A DNA stretch of 56,469 bases from an uncultured Veillonellaceae bacterium (GCA_902785705.1 CACZZN010000010.1:1-56469); one strand, 5' to 3'. Positions 17,462 to 26,089 are shown, counted from the first letter of the stretch. Made by a program: numbers and translations. Notes: a model not told the origin generated them from the sequence alone.

Positions 17462-17490
17462 AAAAAAGCCGCCATCCAATGGACAGCAGC
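17462..17490 (-). terminator. Intrinsic terminator between the DUF1292 gene and mltG
   Basis: On the minus strand GCTGCTGTCC, loop ATT, GGATGGCGGC, with several G-U pairs, then TTTTTTG. It lies right after the DUF1292 stop and before the mltG GTG, so it would separate or attenuate the two. Confidence 0.65.
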
Positions 17491-17503
17491 CTCCGCAGGA
17501 ATC

Positions 17504-17848
17504 TCACTCCTGAGCGTCCTCTTCCTCTGCAAGCAAAGCATCATAAGCCTTCTGCACCTGCTCAAACTCTTCGTCCGTCGGCTCTACATACTCTTCCTCG
17601 CCATTTGCATTGACGACGATCTTGGCAATGATGACATCCTCTTCTTCCTCATCATGGTCATGTCCGCATCCGCAGCTATGCGCATGCTCCTCGCCCTCCT
17701 GCGGAATGCCGACCAACAGGGCAAACCGATCCTCCCCCACAGGGATGATCATTTCCTCTTCATAATAGTATTCGTTGCCCTCTTCGTCCGTCATGACGAC
17801 AACCATATCCTCGGCTTCTTCCTGTGCTTTTTTTTCCTTATCCGACAC
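17504..17848 (-). CDS. DUF1292 family acidic protein (YrzB-like)
   Basis: About 114 residues. The DUF1292 core is visible in the first 40 residues (MVVVMTDEEGNEYYYEEEM, then ALLVGI). An insert HAHSCGCGHDHDEEEED, rich in His, Cys and Asp, may bind metal; this insert is unusual for the family. The tail is acidic. The start is probably GTG at 17848 with GGGGTGG just upstream; the frame is open further. Position between ruvX and mltG is the conserved Firmicute order. Function unknown. Confidence 0.8.
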   Translation of the reverse strand: MSDKEKKAQEEAEDMVVVMTDEEGNEYYYEEEMIIPVGEDRFALLVGIPQEGEEHAHSCGCGHDHDEEEEDVIIAKIVVNANGEEEYVEPTDEEFEQVQKAYDALLAEEEDAQE

Positions 17849-17902
17849 CGACGCCACCCCAATCTTTCTAAAACCCCAACACCGCAAACTTCTTTCTGCA
17901 TT

Positions 17903-18328
17903 TTATCCATTCCGGCTCTTCTTGTCAAGAAATCCTTGCAAGATATAAACCGCCGCCATTTTGTCAATGACCTTCTTTCGTTTTTTTCGGCTCACATCTG
18001 CCTCCAGCAGGGATCTCGTCGCCGCAACCGTCGAAAGCCGTTCATCCCAGAACTCCGCTTCCACTTCCGGGCACATTCCGCGCACCTCGTCGACAAATTC
18101 CCGCACAATCTCGCAGCGCGGACCCTCACTGCCGTTCATGTTCTTCGGCAGACCGACCACCAGACTTTTCGTCTCATATTCTTCCATGAGCTCCGAAAGC
18201 CGCTTCAAATCCTGCTCCAAAGACTGCCGACGGATTGTTTCGACACCTTGCGCGGTCAGCCCCAACAAATCGGAAACCGCGATTCCAATGGTGCGGTCAC
18301 CCACATCCAGAGACAAGTAACGCTTCAT
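17903..18328 (-). CDS. ruvX: YqgF/RuvX putative Holliday junction resolvase or pre-16S nuclease
   Basis: A 141-residue RNase H-like nuclease, proposed for 16S rRNA 5' maturation (E. coli YqgF) or Holliday junction resolution. The first acidic residue is in [15 protein letters not shown], the second in [14 protein letters not shown] with a nearby Glu, and the last in FWDERLSTV. Start codon overlaps the stop of the IreB gene by four bases. Confidence 0.9.
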   Translation of the reverse strand: MKRYLSLDVGDRTIGIAVSDLLGLTAQGVETIRRQSLEQDLKRLSELMEEYETKSLVVGLPKNMNGSEGPRCEIVREFVDEVRGMCPEVEAEFWDERLSTVAATRSLLEADVSRKKRKKVIDKMAAVYILQGFLDKKSRNG

Positions 18329-18576
18329 TTCTTCTGCTCCAGATAGGCGCGCACCAACTCCTCCAGCAGTTCGTCGCGCTCCAGTTTGCGAATCTGGCTG
18401 CGCGCGTCATTATGACTCGTCACATAGGCCGGATCGCCCGACAAAAGATAGCCCACCAGCTGATTGATGGGATTGTATCCCTTCTCCTCCATTGCCTTGC
18501 AGACATTTCGGATGGTGATCTCTGCTTTATTTTCCTCTGTCCCGAACTGGAACATCATTGTCTCATCGCTTACCAT
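18325..18576 (-). CDS. ireB: IreB family regulatory phosphoprotein (DUF965)
   Basis: An 83-residue protein of the IreB/YrzL family, a substrate of the PASTA kinase in enterococci that affects cephalosporin tolerance. The whole sequence follows the family: [60 protein letters not shown]. In many Firmicutes alaS precedes it; here the upstream neighbour is asd. Head of the ireB-ruvX-DUF1292 run. Confidence 0.92.
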   Translation of the reverse strand: MVSDETMMFQFGTEENKAEITIRNVCKAMEEKGYNPINQLVGYLLSGDPAYVTSHNDARSQIRKLERDELLEELVRAYLEQKK

Positions 18577-18664
18577 GTCTAATCCCTCCCCTGCACAAGA
18601 CAGCGATCTTCACACCAATATCATACCACATCATAGCAGGATTTCCTATGATTTCCCTGAAAAA

Positions 18665-18700
18665 AGCAAAGAAAATTCCCAACCGGATCCGGTTGGGAAT
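18665..18700 (-). terminator. Intrinsic terminator of dapB-asd
   Basis: A perfect stem ATTCCCAACCGG/CCGGTTGGGAAT lies just past the asd stop and is followed on the minus strand by TTTTCTTTG. Confidence 0.9.
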
Positions 18701-18705
18701 ACTTG

Positions 18706-19737
18706 TCACACCATCTCGTGTGCAATCATATATTCTGCAATCTGCAGTGCATTGAGCGCCGCACCCTTGCGAATCTGGTCGCCGCATACCCAGAAATTCA
18801 GCCCATGCTCAATGGACTCGTCCCTGCGCAGGCGCCCCACCTCCACATCGTTCTTGCCGGAGGTCTCAAGGGGCATCGGATACTCCATCTCGGCCGGATC
18901 GTCCCGCATGGTGACGCCGGGGAATGCCGCAAGAGCCTTCTTTGCTGCCTCCACGCTGACCTCATCCGCGAACTCCACATTCACGGATTCCGCATGGCTG
19001 CGATAGACCGGCACCCGCACTGTGGTCGCCGTAATGCGCATGGCATCGTCCTCCATGATCTTCTTTGTCTCGTTGATCATCTTCATTTCCTCTTTCGTGT
19101 AGAGGTTGTCCTGGAAGACATCAATCTGCGGAATCAAGTTGAATGCGATCTGATAGTGCTTCGGCAGGGAAGCGCCCGGCAGAATATTCGCCGTGACCTC
19201 TTTGCCTGCCACGATATCCTGTACCTGCTGCTCCAACTCTGCCATGGCCTCTTTGCCGCCGCCCGAAACCGCTTGGTAGGTCGAGACCACAATGCGCCTG
19301 ATCTTCGAAAGATCATACAGCGGCTTCAGGGCCATCACCATGATGATCGTAGAGCAGTTCGGATTCGCAATGATTCCTTTGTGACGGGCAATCGCCTGAG
19401 GATTGACTTCCGGCACAACCAGCGGGACCTCGGGATCCATGCGGAAAGCGCTGGAATTGTCAATGACAACGGCCCCGGCCTTCACAGCCGCAGGAGCAAA
19501 TGCCTTACTTGCCGCGCCGCCCGCAAAAAGTGCGATCTCCACCCCCTGAAAGGAGTCATCCGTTGCCTCTTCCACCGTATATTCCCTGCCCATGAACCGG
19601 ATTTTCTTTCCCGCAGAACGCTTGGAAGCAAGCAGCTTCAGATTTTCAAAGGGGAAATTGCGCTCTTCGATCAGATTCAAAAATTCCTGTCCGACAGCGC
19701 CCGTCGCTCCGAGAATCGCTACATTGTATTTCTTCAT
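18706..19737 (-). CDS. asd: Aspartate-semialdehyde dehydrogenase
   Basis: 343 residues. It reduces aspartyl phosphate to aspartate semialdehyde, the branch point to lysine/diaminopimelate and threonine/methionine. The NADP loop is ILGATGAVGQEFL, the catalytic Cys is in IANPNCSTIIMV, and the active-site region is VSTYQAVSGGGKEAM. The ATG at 19737 has AGGAG upstream; the longer frame is not used. It follows dapB by 33 bp and ends before a strong terminator. Confidence 0.97.
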   Translation of the reverse strand: MKKYNVAILGATGAVGQEFLNLIEERNFPFENLKLLASKRSAGKKIRFMGREYTVEEATDDSFQGVEIALFAGGAASKAFAPAAVKAGAVVIDNSSAFRMDPEVPLVVPEVNPQAIARHKGIIANPNCSTIIMVMALKPLYDLSKIRRIVVSTYQAVSGGGKEAMAELEQQVQDIVAGKEVTANILPGASLPKHYQIAFNLIPQIDVFQDNLYTKEEMKMINETKKIMEDDAMRITATTVRVPVYRSHAESVNVEFADEVSVEAAKKALAAFPGVTMRDDPAEMEYPMPLETSGKNDVEVGRLRRDESIEHGLNFWVCGDQIRKGAALNALQIAEYMIAHEMV

Positions 19738-19770
19738 AAAATCTCCTACTCCTTTTCGCAAGATAATCCA

Positions 19771-20565
19771 TCATTCGTCAAGCAATTTGTCCAACCCGAT
19801 CGTAAGCCCCTTCAATCCTTTGACACGTTTGCAGGCAAGCACGACGCCCGGCATGAAGGACTCGCGGTTCATGGAATCATGGCGGATGGTCAGCGTCTGC
19901 CCCAATCCGCCGAAAATGACCTCCTGGTGCGCCACATAGCCCGGGAGCCGCACGCTGTGGATATGCATGCCCTCATAGTCCGCGCCGCGCGCCCCCGCAA
20001 GTTTCTCACTTTCCTCCGGATGTCCCTGCTTGTGTGCCTTGCGCACTTCCGCAATCATGGCCGCTGTCTGGACAGCCGTGCCGGAGGGCGCATCGAGCTT
20101 CTTGTCATGATGCAATTCGATAATTTCCACTTCCGGCATATACTTCGCTGCCTGCCGCGCCATGAGCATCATGAGCACCGCGCCAATCGCAAAATTCGGC
20201 GCAATGAACGCAGGCACGCCCTGTGCTTCGGATTCCTTGCGGATCTGCGCCTTCGCATCCTTGGAAAGCCCCGTTGTCCCAACCACAGGAGACACTTTGT
20301 GCTTCAAGGCTGTCATGACATTGCCGAACACCGCATCGGGGCGCGTGAAGTCCACCATGACCTCCGGTCGCTTGCTGTCCAAAGCCGCAGCCAGATCACT
20401 TTCCACGATGACGCCGTTCGCATCGCGTCCCAGCAGTTCTCCGACATCCATGCCCCCGCGCACATCCACCGCCCCGACCAGTTCCAGCTCCTCATCCTCC
20501 AGGACCGCTGCCAGCACGGCCTGCCCCATGCGCCCGCAGGCGCCATTTACCAATACCTTGATCAC
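19771..20565 (-). CDS. dapB: 4-hydroxy-tetrahydrodipicolinate reductase
   Basis: 264 residues. It performs the NAD(P)H-dependent reduction step toward diaminopimelate. The nucleotide loop is VNGACGRMGQAV, the active-site motif is ELHHDKKLDAPSGTA, and the family feature VGTTGLS is present. The start is GTG at 20565 with GGGAGG nine bases upstream. That ribosome site lies within one of two overlapping hairpins in the leader, so translation control is possible. First gene of dapB-asd. Confidence 0.95.
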   Translation of the reverse strand: MIKVLVNGACGRMGQAVLAAVLEDEELELVGAVDVRGGMDVGELLGRDANGVIVESDLAAALDSKRPEVMVDFTRPDAVFGNVMTALKHKVSPVVGTTGLSKDAKAQIRKESEAQGVPAFIAPNFAIGAVLMMLMARQAAKYMPEVEIIELHHDKKLDAPSGTAVQTAAMIAEVRKAHKQGHPEESEKLAGARGADYEGMHIHSVRLPGYVAHQEVIFGGLGQTLTIRHDSMNRESFMPGVVLACKRVKGLKGLTIGLDKLLDE

Positions 20566-20575
20566 AATACTTGCC

Positions 20576-20625
20576 TCCCAAAAGCTCACATTACCATCTT
20601 GGGAACTGTCGAAAAACAAGTTCCC
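20576..20625 (-). promoter_or_regulatory. Two mutually exclusive hairpins in the dapB leader
   Basis: In the transcript, hairpin 1 (20601-20625) pairs GGGAAC with GTTCCC. Hairpin 2 (20576-20604) pairs TCCCAA with TTGGGA and would bury the GGGAGG ribosome site. They share 20601-20604, so only one can form. It is far too short for a lysine riboswitch. The pairing is seen; a regulatory role is inference. Confidence 0.4.
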
Positions 20626-20635
20626 TGCCGCTCCC

Positions 20636-20665
20636 ATTGTATCGTATGTCCTTCATATATGTCAA
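20636..20665 (-). promoter_or_regulatory. Sigma-A type promoter of dapB-asd
   Basis: TTGACA (20660-20665), 18-nt spacer, TACAAT (20636-20641) on the minus strand, about 70 bp before the dapB start. Confidence 0.8.
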
Positions 20666-20705
20666 GTTGTTCTCTATAAAAAGACTTGTACCTTCTCTGA
20701 TCGAT

Positions 20706-22772
20706 TCAAACATCCCTGATTTGCTTGAAATGCTCCCCGTATTGCATGGAAAGAATCGGCCGAACGAAACGCATGTCCTCCCGGCGTTCCATCGTCTGCA
20801 TGGCAGCCCTCCGCGCATCCAGAAGAATATCCATATCGTGCAGCACGTCTGCAATCTTGAGATCCGGAAGACCATGCTGCATCGATCCGAAAAACTGCCC
20901 CGGTCCCCGGAGCTTTAAATCCTCTTCCGCAAGCTGAAAGCCATCTGCGGTGGACTCCATGATCTGAAGCCGCTCCTTCGCCGTCTGCGACTTGCTCTCG
21001 GATACCAGCACACAATAGGAACGATAGCTGCCGCGCCCGATCCGCCCCCGCAGCTGATGGAGCTGTGCCAGCCCGAACCGCTCTGCATGCTCGACCACCA
21101 TGATGCTCGCGTTTGGCACGTTCACGCCTACCTCAATGACCGTCGTGGATACCAAAAGCTGCACGCGGTTCTCATAGAAATCCTGCATCACCTGTTCCTT
21201 CTCCGCTGCCTTCATGCGGCCATGCACCAATCCACAGCGCATATCCCGGAAGATCCCATGCCGAAGCTCTTCGTAGACCTCCTCGGCGGAAGGAATGGGC
21301 AGCTCTTCATTCATTTCAATCAAGGGACAGATCACATATGCCTGTCGTCCTGCCTCAATCTCCTTATGAACAAAATCGTAGATCAGAGGCCTGCGCTCCG
21401 GCCGGCGAACAAACGTCCGAACCGGCTGCCGTCCGGGCGGCAGTTCCCGGATCAAGGAAACATCCAAGTCCCCGTAAATCGTCAAGGTCATCGTGCGAGG
21501 AATGGGGGTCGCTGTCATGACCAATACATCAGGGAGCCGGCTGCTCTTTTTTTCCAGCTCGGCACGCTGCGCAATACCGAAACGGTGCTGCTCGTCCGTC
21601 ACGACCAGCCCCAATTTCGCGAAATGCACGCCTTCCTGGATCAGTGCATGGGTACCGATCACGATATCCAGTTCCTGGGCCTCCATGGCATCGTAGAGTT
21701 CCTGCCGTTTCTTTTTTGTCAGCCTGCCTGACAGGAAGCCGACACGGATCCCAAATGGCGCAAGCTGCTTCCGAAAGCTTTCATAATGCTGCGCCGCAAG
21801 GATTTCCGTGGGAGCCATCAGCGCCCCCTGCCATCCGTTCTCCACGGTTTTGACCAATGCCAGCATCGCAATGACCGTCTTGCCCGATCCCACATCCCCC
21901 TGCACCAGACGCCGCATGGGAACAGTTTTTTCCATATCCGATTTTACCGCGCAGAGACATTTCGCCTGATCTCCCGTCAGACGAAAAGGAAGCGAATCCA
22001 TGACCTCCCGTGTCAGCCGGCTGTCGCTCAAATGCCGGATGCCTCTTCGGCTCTCCCTGCCCTGCTTCTTGATCAGCAGGAGACCGCACTGGATCAAATA
22101 GAGCTCATCAAATGCCAACCGCCTGCGCGCCGCCTGCAACTCCTCAAAATCCTTGGGAAAATGGATGGCTCCAAATGCCTGTCTGCGATCCATCAGCGCA
22201 TATTCCGTACGCACGCTCTCAGGAAGAACCTCCTGCCATTCCGGCGGATTTTCCAGAAGCGTGTGCATGAGTTTCCGAAAAAACTTCTGGTTCAATTTTT
22301 CCGTCGCAGAATAAATCGGCTGTATGCCAAGCGCTTCTTCCGGTGCCTCTCCATCCTGCAGGATTTGGAACGAAGACAGATTGGACATGGCAAGCTGTCC
22401 CTGTCCGCCGTAGGCATAGGTCGCCTTTCCCGTCACAAAGAGTCTGCATCCGATTTTAAGCTGTTGCTTCAAATATTTCTGGTTGAACCATATGATCTGC
22501 AGGAAACCGGTTCCGTCGCCGACAAGTGCCGTAAGGATCGACATCTTCCGGCTTCTCCCCTGTTTTTCCGTGAGATTCATGATGCTGCCCGAGACAGTGG
22601 CCGTCTCGCCCGCATGAAGTGAAGCGATGGGCGTCAGAGCGCTCTGATCCTCATAACCGCGCGGATACCATGTCAGCAGGTCAAACATGGTCTGAATCCC
22701 AAGCTTTGCCAGAAGAGCTGCTTTTTTCGGACCGACTCCTTTCAGGTACTGGATATCATCCTGCCACTTCAT
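20706..22772 (-). CDS. recG: ATP-dependent DNA helicase RecG
   Basis: A 688-residue branch-migration helicase that remodels stalled forks. The N-terminal wedge/OB domain occupies about 1-230 (LKGVGPKKAALLAKLG at 10-25). Walker A is GDVGSGKT at 292-299, the Walker B box is DEQHRFG (DEQH rather than DEAH, normal for RecG), and helicase motifs MTATPIPRT, TTVIEVGVNVP and QLRGRIGRG follow. The start ATG has GAGGAAAAGG upstream. A family B repeat relative lies immediately before it. Confidence 0.97.
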   Translation of the reverse strand: MKWQDDIQYLKGVGPKKAALLAKLGIQTMFDLLTWYPRGYEDQSALTPIASLHAGETATVSGSIMNLTEKQGRSRKMSILTALVGDGTGFLQIIWFNQKYLKQQLKIGCRLFVTGKATYAYGGQGQLAMSNLSSFQILQDGEAPEEALGIQPIYSATEKLNQKFFRKLMHTLLENPPEWQEVLPESVRTEYALMDRRQAFGAIHFPKDFEELQAARRRLAFDELYLIQCGLLLIKKQGRESRRGIRHLSDSRLTREVMDSLPFRLTGDQAKCLCAVKSDMEKTVPMRRLVQGDVGSGKTVIAMLALVKTVENGWQGALMAPTEILAAQHYESFRKQLAPFGIRVGFLSGRLTKKKRQELYDAMEAQELDIVIGTHALIQEGVHFAKLGLVVTDEQHRFGIAQRAELEKKSSRLPDVLVMTATPIPRTMTLTIYGDLDVSLIRELPPGRQPVRTFVRRPERRPLIYDFVHKEIEAGRQAYVICPLIEMNEELPIPSAEEVYEELRHGIFRDMRCGLVHGRMKAAEKEQVMQDFYENRVQLLVSTTVIEVGVNVPNASIMVVEHAERFGLAQLHQLRGRIGRGSYRSYCVLVSESKSQTAKERLQIMESTADGFQLAEEDLKLRGPGQFFGSMQHGLPDLKIADVLHDMDILLDARRAAMQTMERREDMRFVRPILSMQYGEHFKQIRDV

Positions 22773-22797
22773 GCCTTTTCCTCTTTCATCTCCACCA

Positions 22798-22890
22798 AAG
22801 CTTATCGGACACCTACGGTGTCCACACGCCCTTACACGAAAACTAACCTCATCTGCGCCCTAACGGGCTTGATTCGCTGATTTTTCACAG
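22798..22890. repeat. Diverged family B repeat relative
   Basis: CTTATCGGACACCTACGGTGTCCACACGCCCTTACACGAAA-type sequence matches the inverse of 8020-8065 (CTTACCGGACACC...), then diverges. It contains the perfect hairpin GGACACC/GGTGTCC. It fills the gap between the anti-sigma gene terminator and recG. Confidence 0.6.
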
Positions 22891-22892
22891 CA

Positions 22893-22928
22893 AAATGCAC
22901 GGAAGAAAAATTTCTTTTCTTCCGTGCA
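22893..22928 (-). terminator. Intrinsic terminator of the STAS/anti-sigma pair
   Basis: Stem TGCACGGAAGAAAA with TTTTCTTCCGTGCA, followed on the minus strand by TTTTGC, eleven bases past the anti-sigma gene stop. Confidence 0.8.
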
Positions 22929-22938
22929 GACATACAAA

Positions 22939-23388
22939 CTACGCTGAAATATCCAAATACAAAGTCAGATGATTGAAAAAGAGACCATCCTCCTTCTTGT
23001 AGTTATAGGATATCTCGTTGAAGATCCGGCGCATAAACGCAATGCCCAGGCCGCCTATTTTTGCATCTTCCAGAGACTTCGGCTTCTCCTCCAGCGCATC
23101 TTCTTTCAGCAGAGGATTGAACTGGGAGCCGCCGTCCTTCAATTCAATGACAAAGGCACCGTCCTGTTTCCATGCCCGTATCCAAAGATTGCCCGGCTCC
23201 TGTCCCAGATATGCATAGGATATGATATTCACGACAGCCTCTTCAAACCCGAGCTGCAGCTTCATCTGACGCTTCATCGGAACTCCGCATGTCTCCGCCA
23301 TTTCCATGATATACGACAGCATTTCGTCATACTTGTCCAGCAGGGCAGGGAATTCCTTCCATTCAGCATCGGTCGACTGCCCGTTCAT
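22939..23388 (-). CDS. RsbW-like anti-sigma regulatory factor (HATPase)
   Basis: A 149-residue GHKL-fold protein. The N box is LGFEEAVVNIISYAY (about 48-62), the G1 region is IELKDGGSQFNP and G2 is KIGGLGIAFMRRI. In this family such proteins bind a sigma factor or partner and phosphorylate a STAS antagonist. Its start overlaps the STAS gene stop by four bases, fitting a partner pair. No sigma factor or PP2C phosphatase gene is adjacent, so the target is unknown. Confidence 0.8.
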   Translation of the reverse strand: MNGQSTDAEWKEFPALLDKYDEMLSYIMEMAETCGVPMKRQMKLQLGFEEAVVNIISYAYLGQEPGNLWIRAWKQDGAFVIELKDGGSQFNPLLKEDALEEKPKSLEDAKIGGLGIAFMRRIFNEISYNYKKEDGLFFNHLTLYLDISA

Positions 23389-23705
23389 GGCAGGGACTCC
23401 ACAGTATCATAAATCGTGAAGAAGGCATCGATGCCGGATTCCTCAATGACCTCCTTTACCATTCCGTCAACTCCCGTCAGAACGACGCTGCCTCCTGCAG
23501 CCTTTGCTTTCTTCGCAAGCAGAAGCAGGACACGGAGCCCGGCGCTGCTGATATACTGCAATTCTGCAAAATCCAGCGCAATCTTGGGATTTCCCTCCAA
23601 AAGCGACAAACCCTTTGTCTCCAGTTCCGGTGCTGTCTGTGTATCCAGACGGTCGGTCAAAGCCAGTACCTTCCAATCATCATGTGACATTTCTTTTATT
23701 TCCAT
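23385..23705 (-). CDS. STAS-domain anti-sigma factor antagonist
   Basis: A 106-residue SpoIIAA/RsbV-like protein. The phosphorylation site is in LQYISSAGLRVLL, and the fold pattern (DRLDTQTAPELE, IALDFAEL) fits the family. The ATG at 23705 follows AGGAGG by nine bases; the longer frame is unsupported. It is the first of a two-gene unit with the RsbW-like gene and should release its target when dephosphorylated. Confidence 0.85.
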   Translation of the reverse strand: MEIKEMSHDDWKVLALTDRLDTQTAPELETKGLSLLEGNPKIALDFAELQYISSAGLRVLLLLAKKAKAAGGSVVLTGVDGMVKEVIEESGIDAFFTIYDTVESLP

Positions 23706-23860
23706 GTGCTCATACCTCCTACATTGAATCCCACACTCTCTAGAATTCAACATAAATTTCCATTTTCCTTCCAAATGAGGCAACTTCTCTCAAAATATTT
23801 TCATCCTGCGCATACCCTGCCATAAAGCCCCATACTTATCTTTAAGAAAACATGATACCA

Positions 23861-23889
23861 TTGAAGGAAGCGTGAATTCCTGCTATACT
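23861..23889 (+). promoter_or_regulatory. Sigma-A type promoter of the U32/aminotransferase genes
   Basis: TTGAAG (23861-23866), 17-nt spacer, TATACT (23884-23889), about 220 bp before the U32 start. The family A element at 23900 lies just downstream, so it is transcribed into the leader. Confidence 0.7.
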
Positions 23890-23899
23890 GAAAGAGTTA

Positions 23900-24094
23900 T
23901 TTAAGGGAAACACTGATTAAATGAAGTTGTCCAGATTGACGTAGATTGCATGTTCCTCCCAAGGAGACAAACCGCAGTCATAGTGGTGCCCTAAAGGACT
24001 AGCTTCGCGTCGCTATGTCGAGGATTTGTTGACACAGGGAGGGCATGCAAGATGCGTCAAGATGGGCTGCTGAATTAATCAGTGATTCCTACAA
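23900..24094. repeat. Family A MITE-like element, copy 2 (in a 5' leader)
   Basis: About 195 bp. The left end TTTAAGGGAAACACTGATTAA and right end TTAATCAGTGATTCCTAC are diverged forms of the family termini. Inner arms TTGACGTAGATTGCATG and its near complement ending GCGTCAA extend the pairing, so the transcript would fold into one long hairpin. The interior differs from copies 1 and 3. Confidence 0.75.
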
Positions 24095-24112
24095 AATCAG
24101 GAGGAAAATTCT

Positions 24113-26059
24113 ATGTTATTGACCCGTAAATCCGTCGAGCTGCTGGCTCCCGCCGGCACTTGGGACGCACTGGAGGCAGCCGTCGAGTCGGGGGCGGATG
24201 CTGTCTATCTTGGCGGCAAGCATTTCAATATGCGCATGCATCGCGACGATACCAACTTCGATGACGAAATGCTGAAGAAGGCAGTCGCCTACACACATGC
24301 GCGCGATGTGAAGCTCTACATCACCATCAACAATCTGATGAGCGAGGAAGAGCTTCCTGCCCTGAAGCAATACCTCGCGTATCTGGAAGAAATCCGCCCG
24401 GACGCGCTTCTGGTGCAGGACTTTGCGGTTCTGCGCATGGTCAGGGAAATGGGGGTTACCATCCCCCTGCATGCTTCCGTGATGATGAACACGCACAATG
24501 AGCATGCCATCAAAAAGCTCAAGGAATACGGCATCACCCGTGTCGTTGCAGGACGGGAGATGACGCTTTCCGAATTGAGCCTGTTCCGGGAGCGCACAGG
24601 CATTGAAGTGGAATATTTCATGCATGGCGACATGTGTTTTTCAGAAAGCGGGCAGTGCATCCACTCGGGTGTCCTGTTCGGCCAGAGCGGCAACCGGGGA
24701 CGCTGCCTGAAGCCCTGCCGCTGGCCTTATCAGCTCATTGATGAAGCAACACACGAGGTGCTGGATGAAAACGGGCCTGGCCCCTACAAGCTTGCCATCA
24801 AAGATATGTGCATGTACCGCAGCATTCCGGAGCTGATCCAGAGCGGTGTCTTTTCCTTCAAAATCGAAGGGCGCATGCGTCCCGCGGATTTCATCCGCCG
24901 CATCGTCACAACGTACCGCAAGGCAATCGATGCCTACATCGAGGATCCGGCCGGATACCAGACGGACGAGGAAGGCTGGAAGGCTCTCTATGAGAACCGC
25001 GCCCGTGATTTCACGACCACCTTCGCGTTGGGCAAGCCCACAAAGCAGGATATCGGATTTACCGGAGAACGGGAGCCGCGCTTCTTCAGCCATGCGGTGG
25101 CAGAAGCAGGCTTTCAGGAGGATATCCTGAAGGCCGAGCCCGCCATTGCCAAGGAAAATGCGGCGCCTCCCCGCCTTTCCGTGCGTGTCAATACGCCGGA
25201 ATCCGCCAAAGCGGCGGTGGAAAACGGCGCGGATGCTGTCTATGTGGGCGGCGAGGCCTTCCTCCCGCTGCGTCCTTGGACCTTGAAGGACTATGCGGAA
25301 ATCATCCGCTTTGCCCACGAAAAAAAGACAAAGGTCATCATCCAGACTCCCCGCACCACCATGCGCAGGGAATGCGGAGAGCTGGAACAGTTCCTCCCTG
25401 CCGTCTCGGAGCTGCAGCCCGATGGCATACTGGTCAGCAATCTGGGAACGCTTTCGCTTGCGAAGCAGCATACCAAGCTTCCGATCCAGGCCGACCTGTC
25501 CTTCAATCTCTTCAACCATCTTGCCGCAGAATTCCTGAAGGACAACGGCGTTGTCATGGCAGCAGCCTCTCTTGAGCTGTCCTTCCATCAGCTCAAAGCA
25601 ATGGTCGAGGCTTCCAGCCTGCCGATCGAAGCTGTCGTGCATGGCTCCTATGAGTCCATGCTCTGCGATCACAATATCCCCGCCATGTCCCTTCCCCATT
25701 ATCATTTTCTGGATCATCCCGAACTCATGGAAAAACATTACGCACTTCTGGACCAAGCCGGAGAAGTTCATTCCATCCGAATCGACCAATACGATCGCAA
25801 TCATATCTACTTCGGAAAGGATCTCTGCCTCTACCCCTATCTCGATAAGCTGAACGGCCTGGCCTCCTGCCGCATCGAAGCACAGGACTATTCCGCAGGG
25901 CTTACTGCCTCCGTGACAAAGGCCTATCGCAATGCGCTGGATCAGCTGTCAAAGGGCGCATCTCCTGACCCCGATGTCATATGGGGAATCGAGAAGAACA
26001 GCCCCCGCAGATTCGGCATCGGCACATTCCGATTCCGTGAGTCCAGAAATTCCATCTAA
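24113..26059 (+). CDS. U32 family protein (third paralogue in the window)
   Basis: 648 residues with two U32-like halves and no DUF3656 domain. The first half has VELLAPAGTWDAL, YFMHGDMC with SESGQC, CLKPC and SFKIEGRMRPADFI. The second half (about 340-648) repeats the pattern more weakly (VENGADAVYVGGEAF). Length is near that of E. coli RlhA, but assignment to a particular RNA substrate is not possible from sequence alone. The ATG follows AGGAGG. The aminotransferase gene follows at 30 bp. Confidence 0.8.
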   Translation: MLLTRKSVELLAPAGTWDALEAAVESGADAVYLGGKHFNMRMHRDDTNFDDEMLKKAVAYTHARDVKLYITINNLMSEEELPALKQYLAYLEEIRPDALLVQDFAVLRMVREMGVTIPLHASVMMNTHNEHAIKKLKEYGITRVVAGREMTLSELSLFRERTGIEVEYFMHGDMCFSESGQCIHSGVLFGQSGNRGRCLKPCRWPYQLIDEATHEVLDENGPGPYKLAIKDMCMYRSIPELIQSGVFSFKIEGRMRPADFIRRIVTTYRKAIDAYIEDPAGYQTDEEGWKALYENRARDFTTTFALGKPTKQDIGFTGEREPRFFSHAVAEAGFQEDILKAEPAIAKENAAPPRLSVRVNTPESAKAAVENGADAVYVGGEAFLPLRPWTLKDYAEIIRFAHEKKTKVIIQTPRTTMRRECGELEQFLPAVSELQPDGILVSNLGTLSLAKQHTKLPIQADLSFNLFNHLAAEFLKDNGVVMAAASLELSFHQLKAMVEASSLPIEAVVHGSYESMLCDHNIPAMSLPHYHFLDHPELMEKHYALLDQAGEVHSIRIDQYDRNHIYFGKDLCLYPYLDKLNGLASCRIEAQDYSAGLTASVTKAYRNALDQLSKGASPDPDVIWGIEKNSPRRFGIGTFRFRESRNSI

Positions 26060-26089
26060 CCTACTAACCTATTTCAAAGGAGCAAGTTC

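Noticed and set aside
20566..20660. Lysine riboswitch before dapB
   Set aside because: The leader is about 65 nt, much shorter than a lysine aptamer, and lacks its conserved core.
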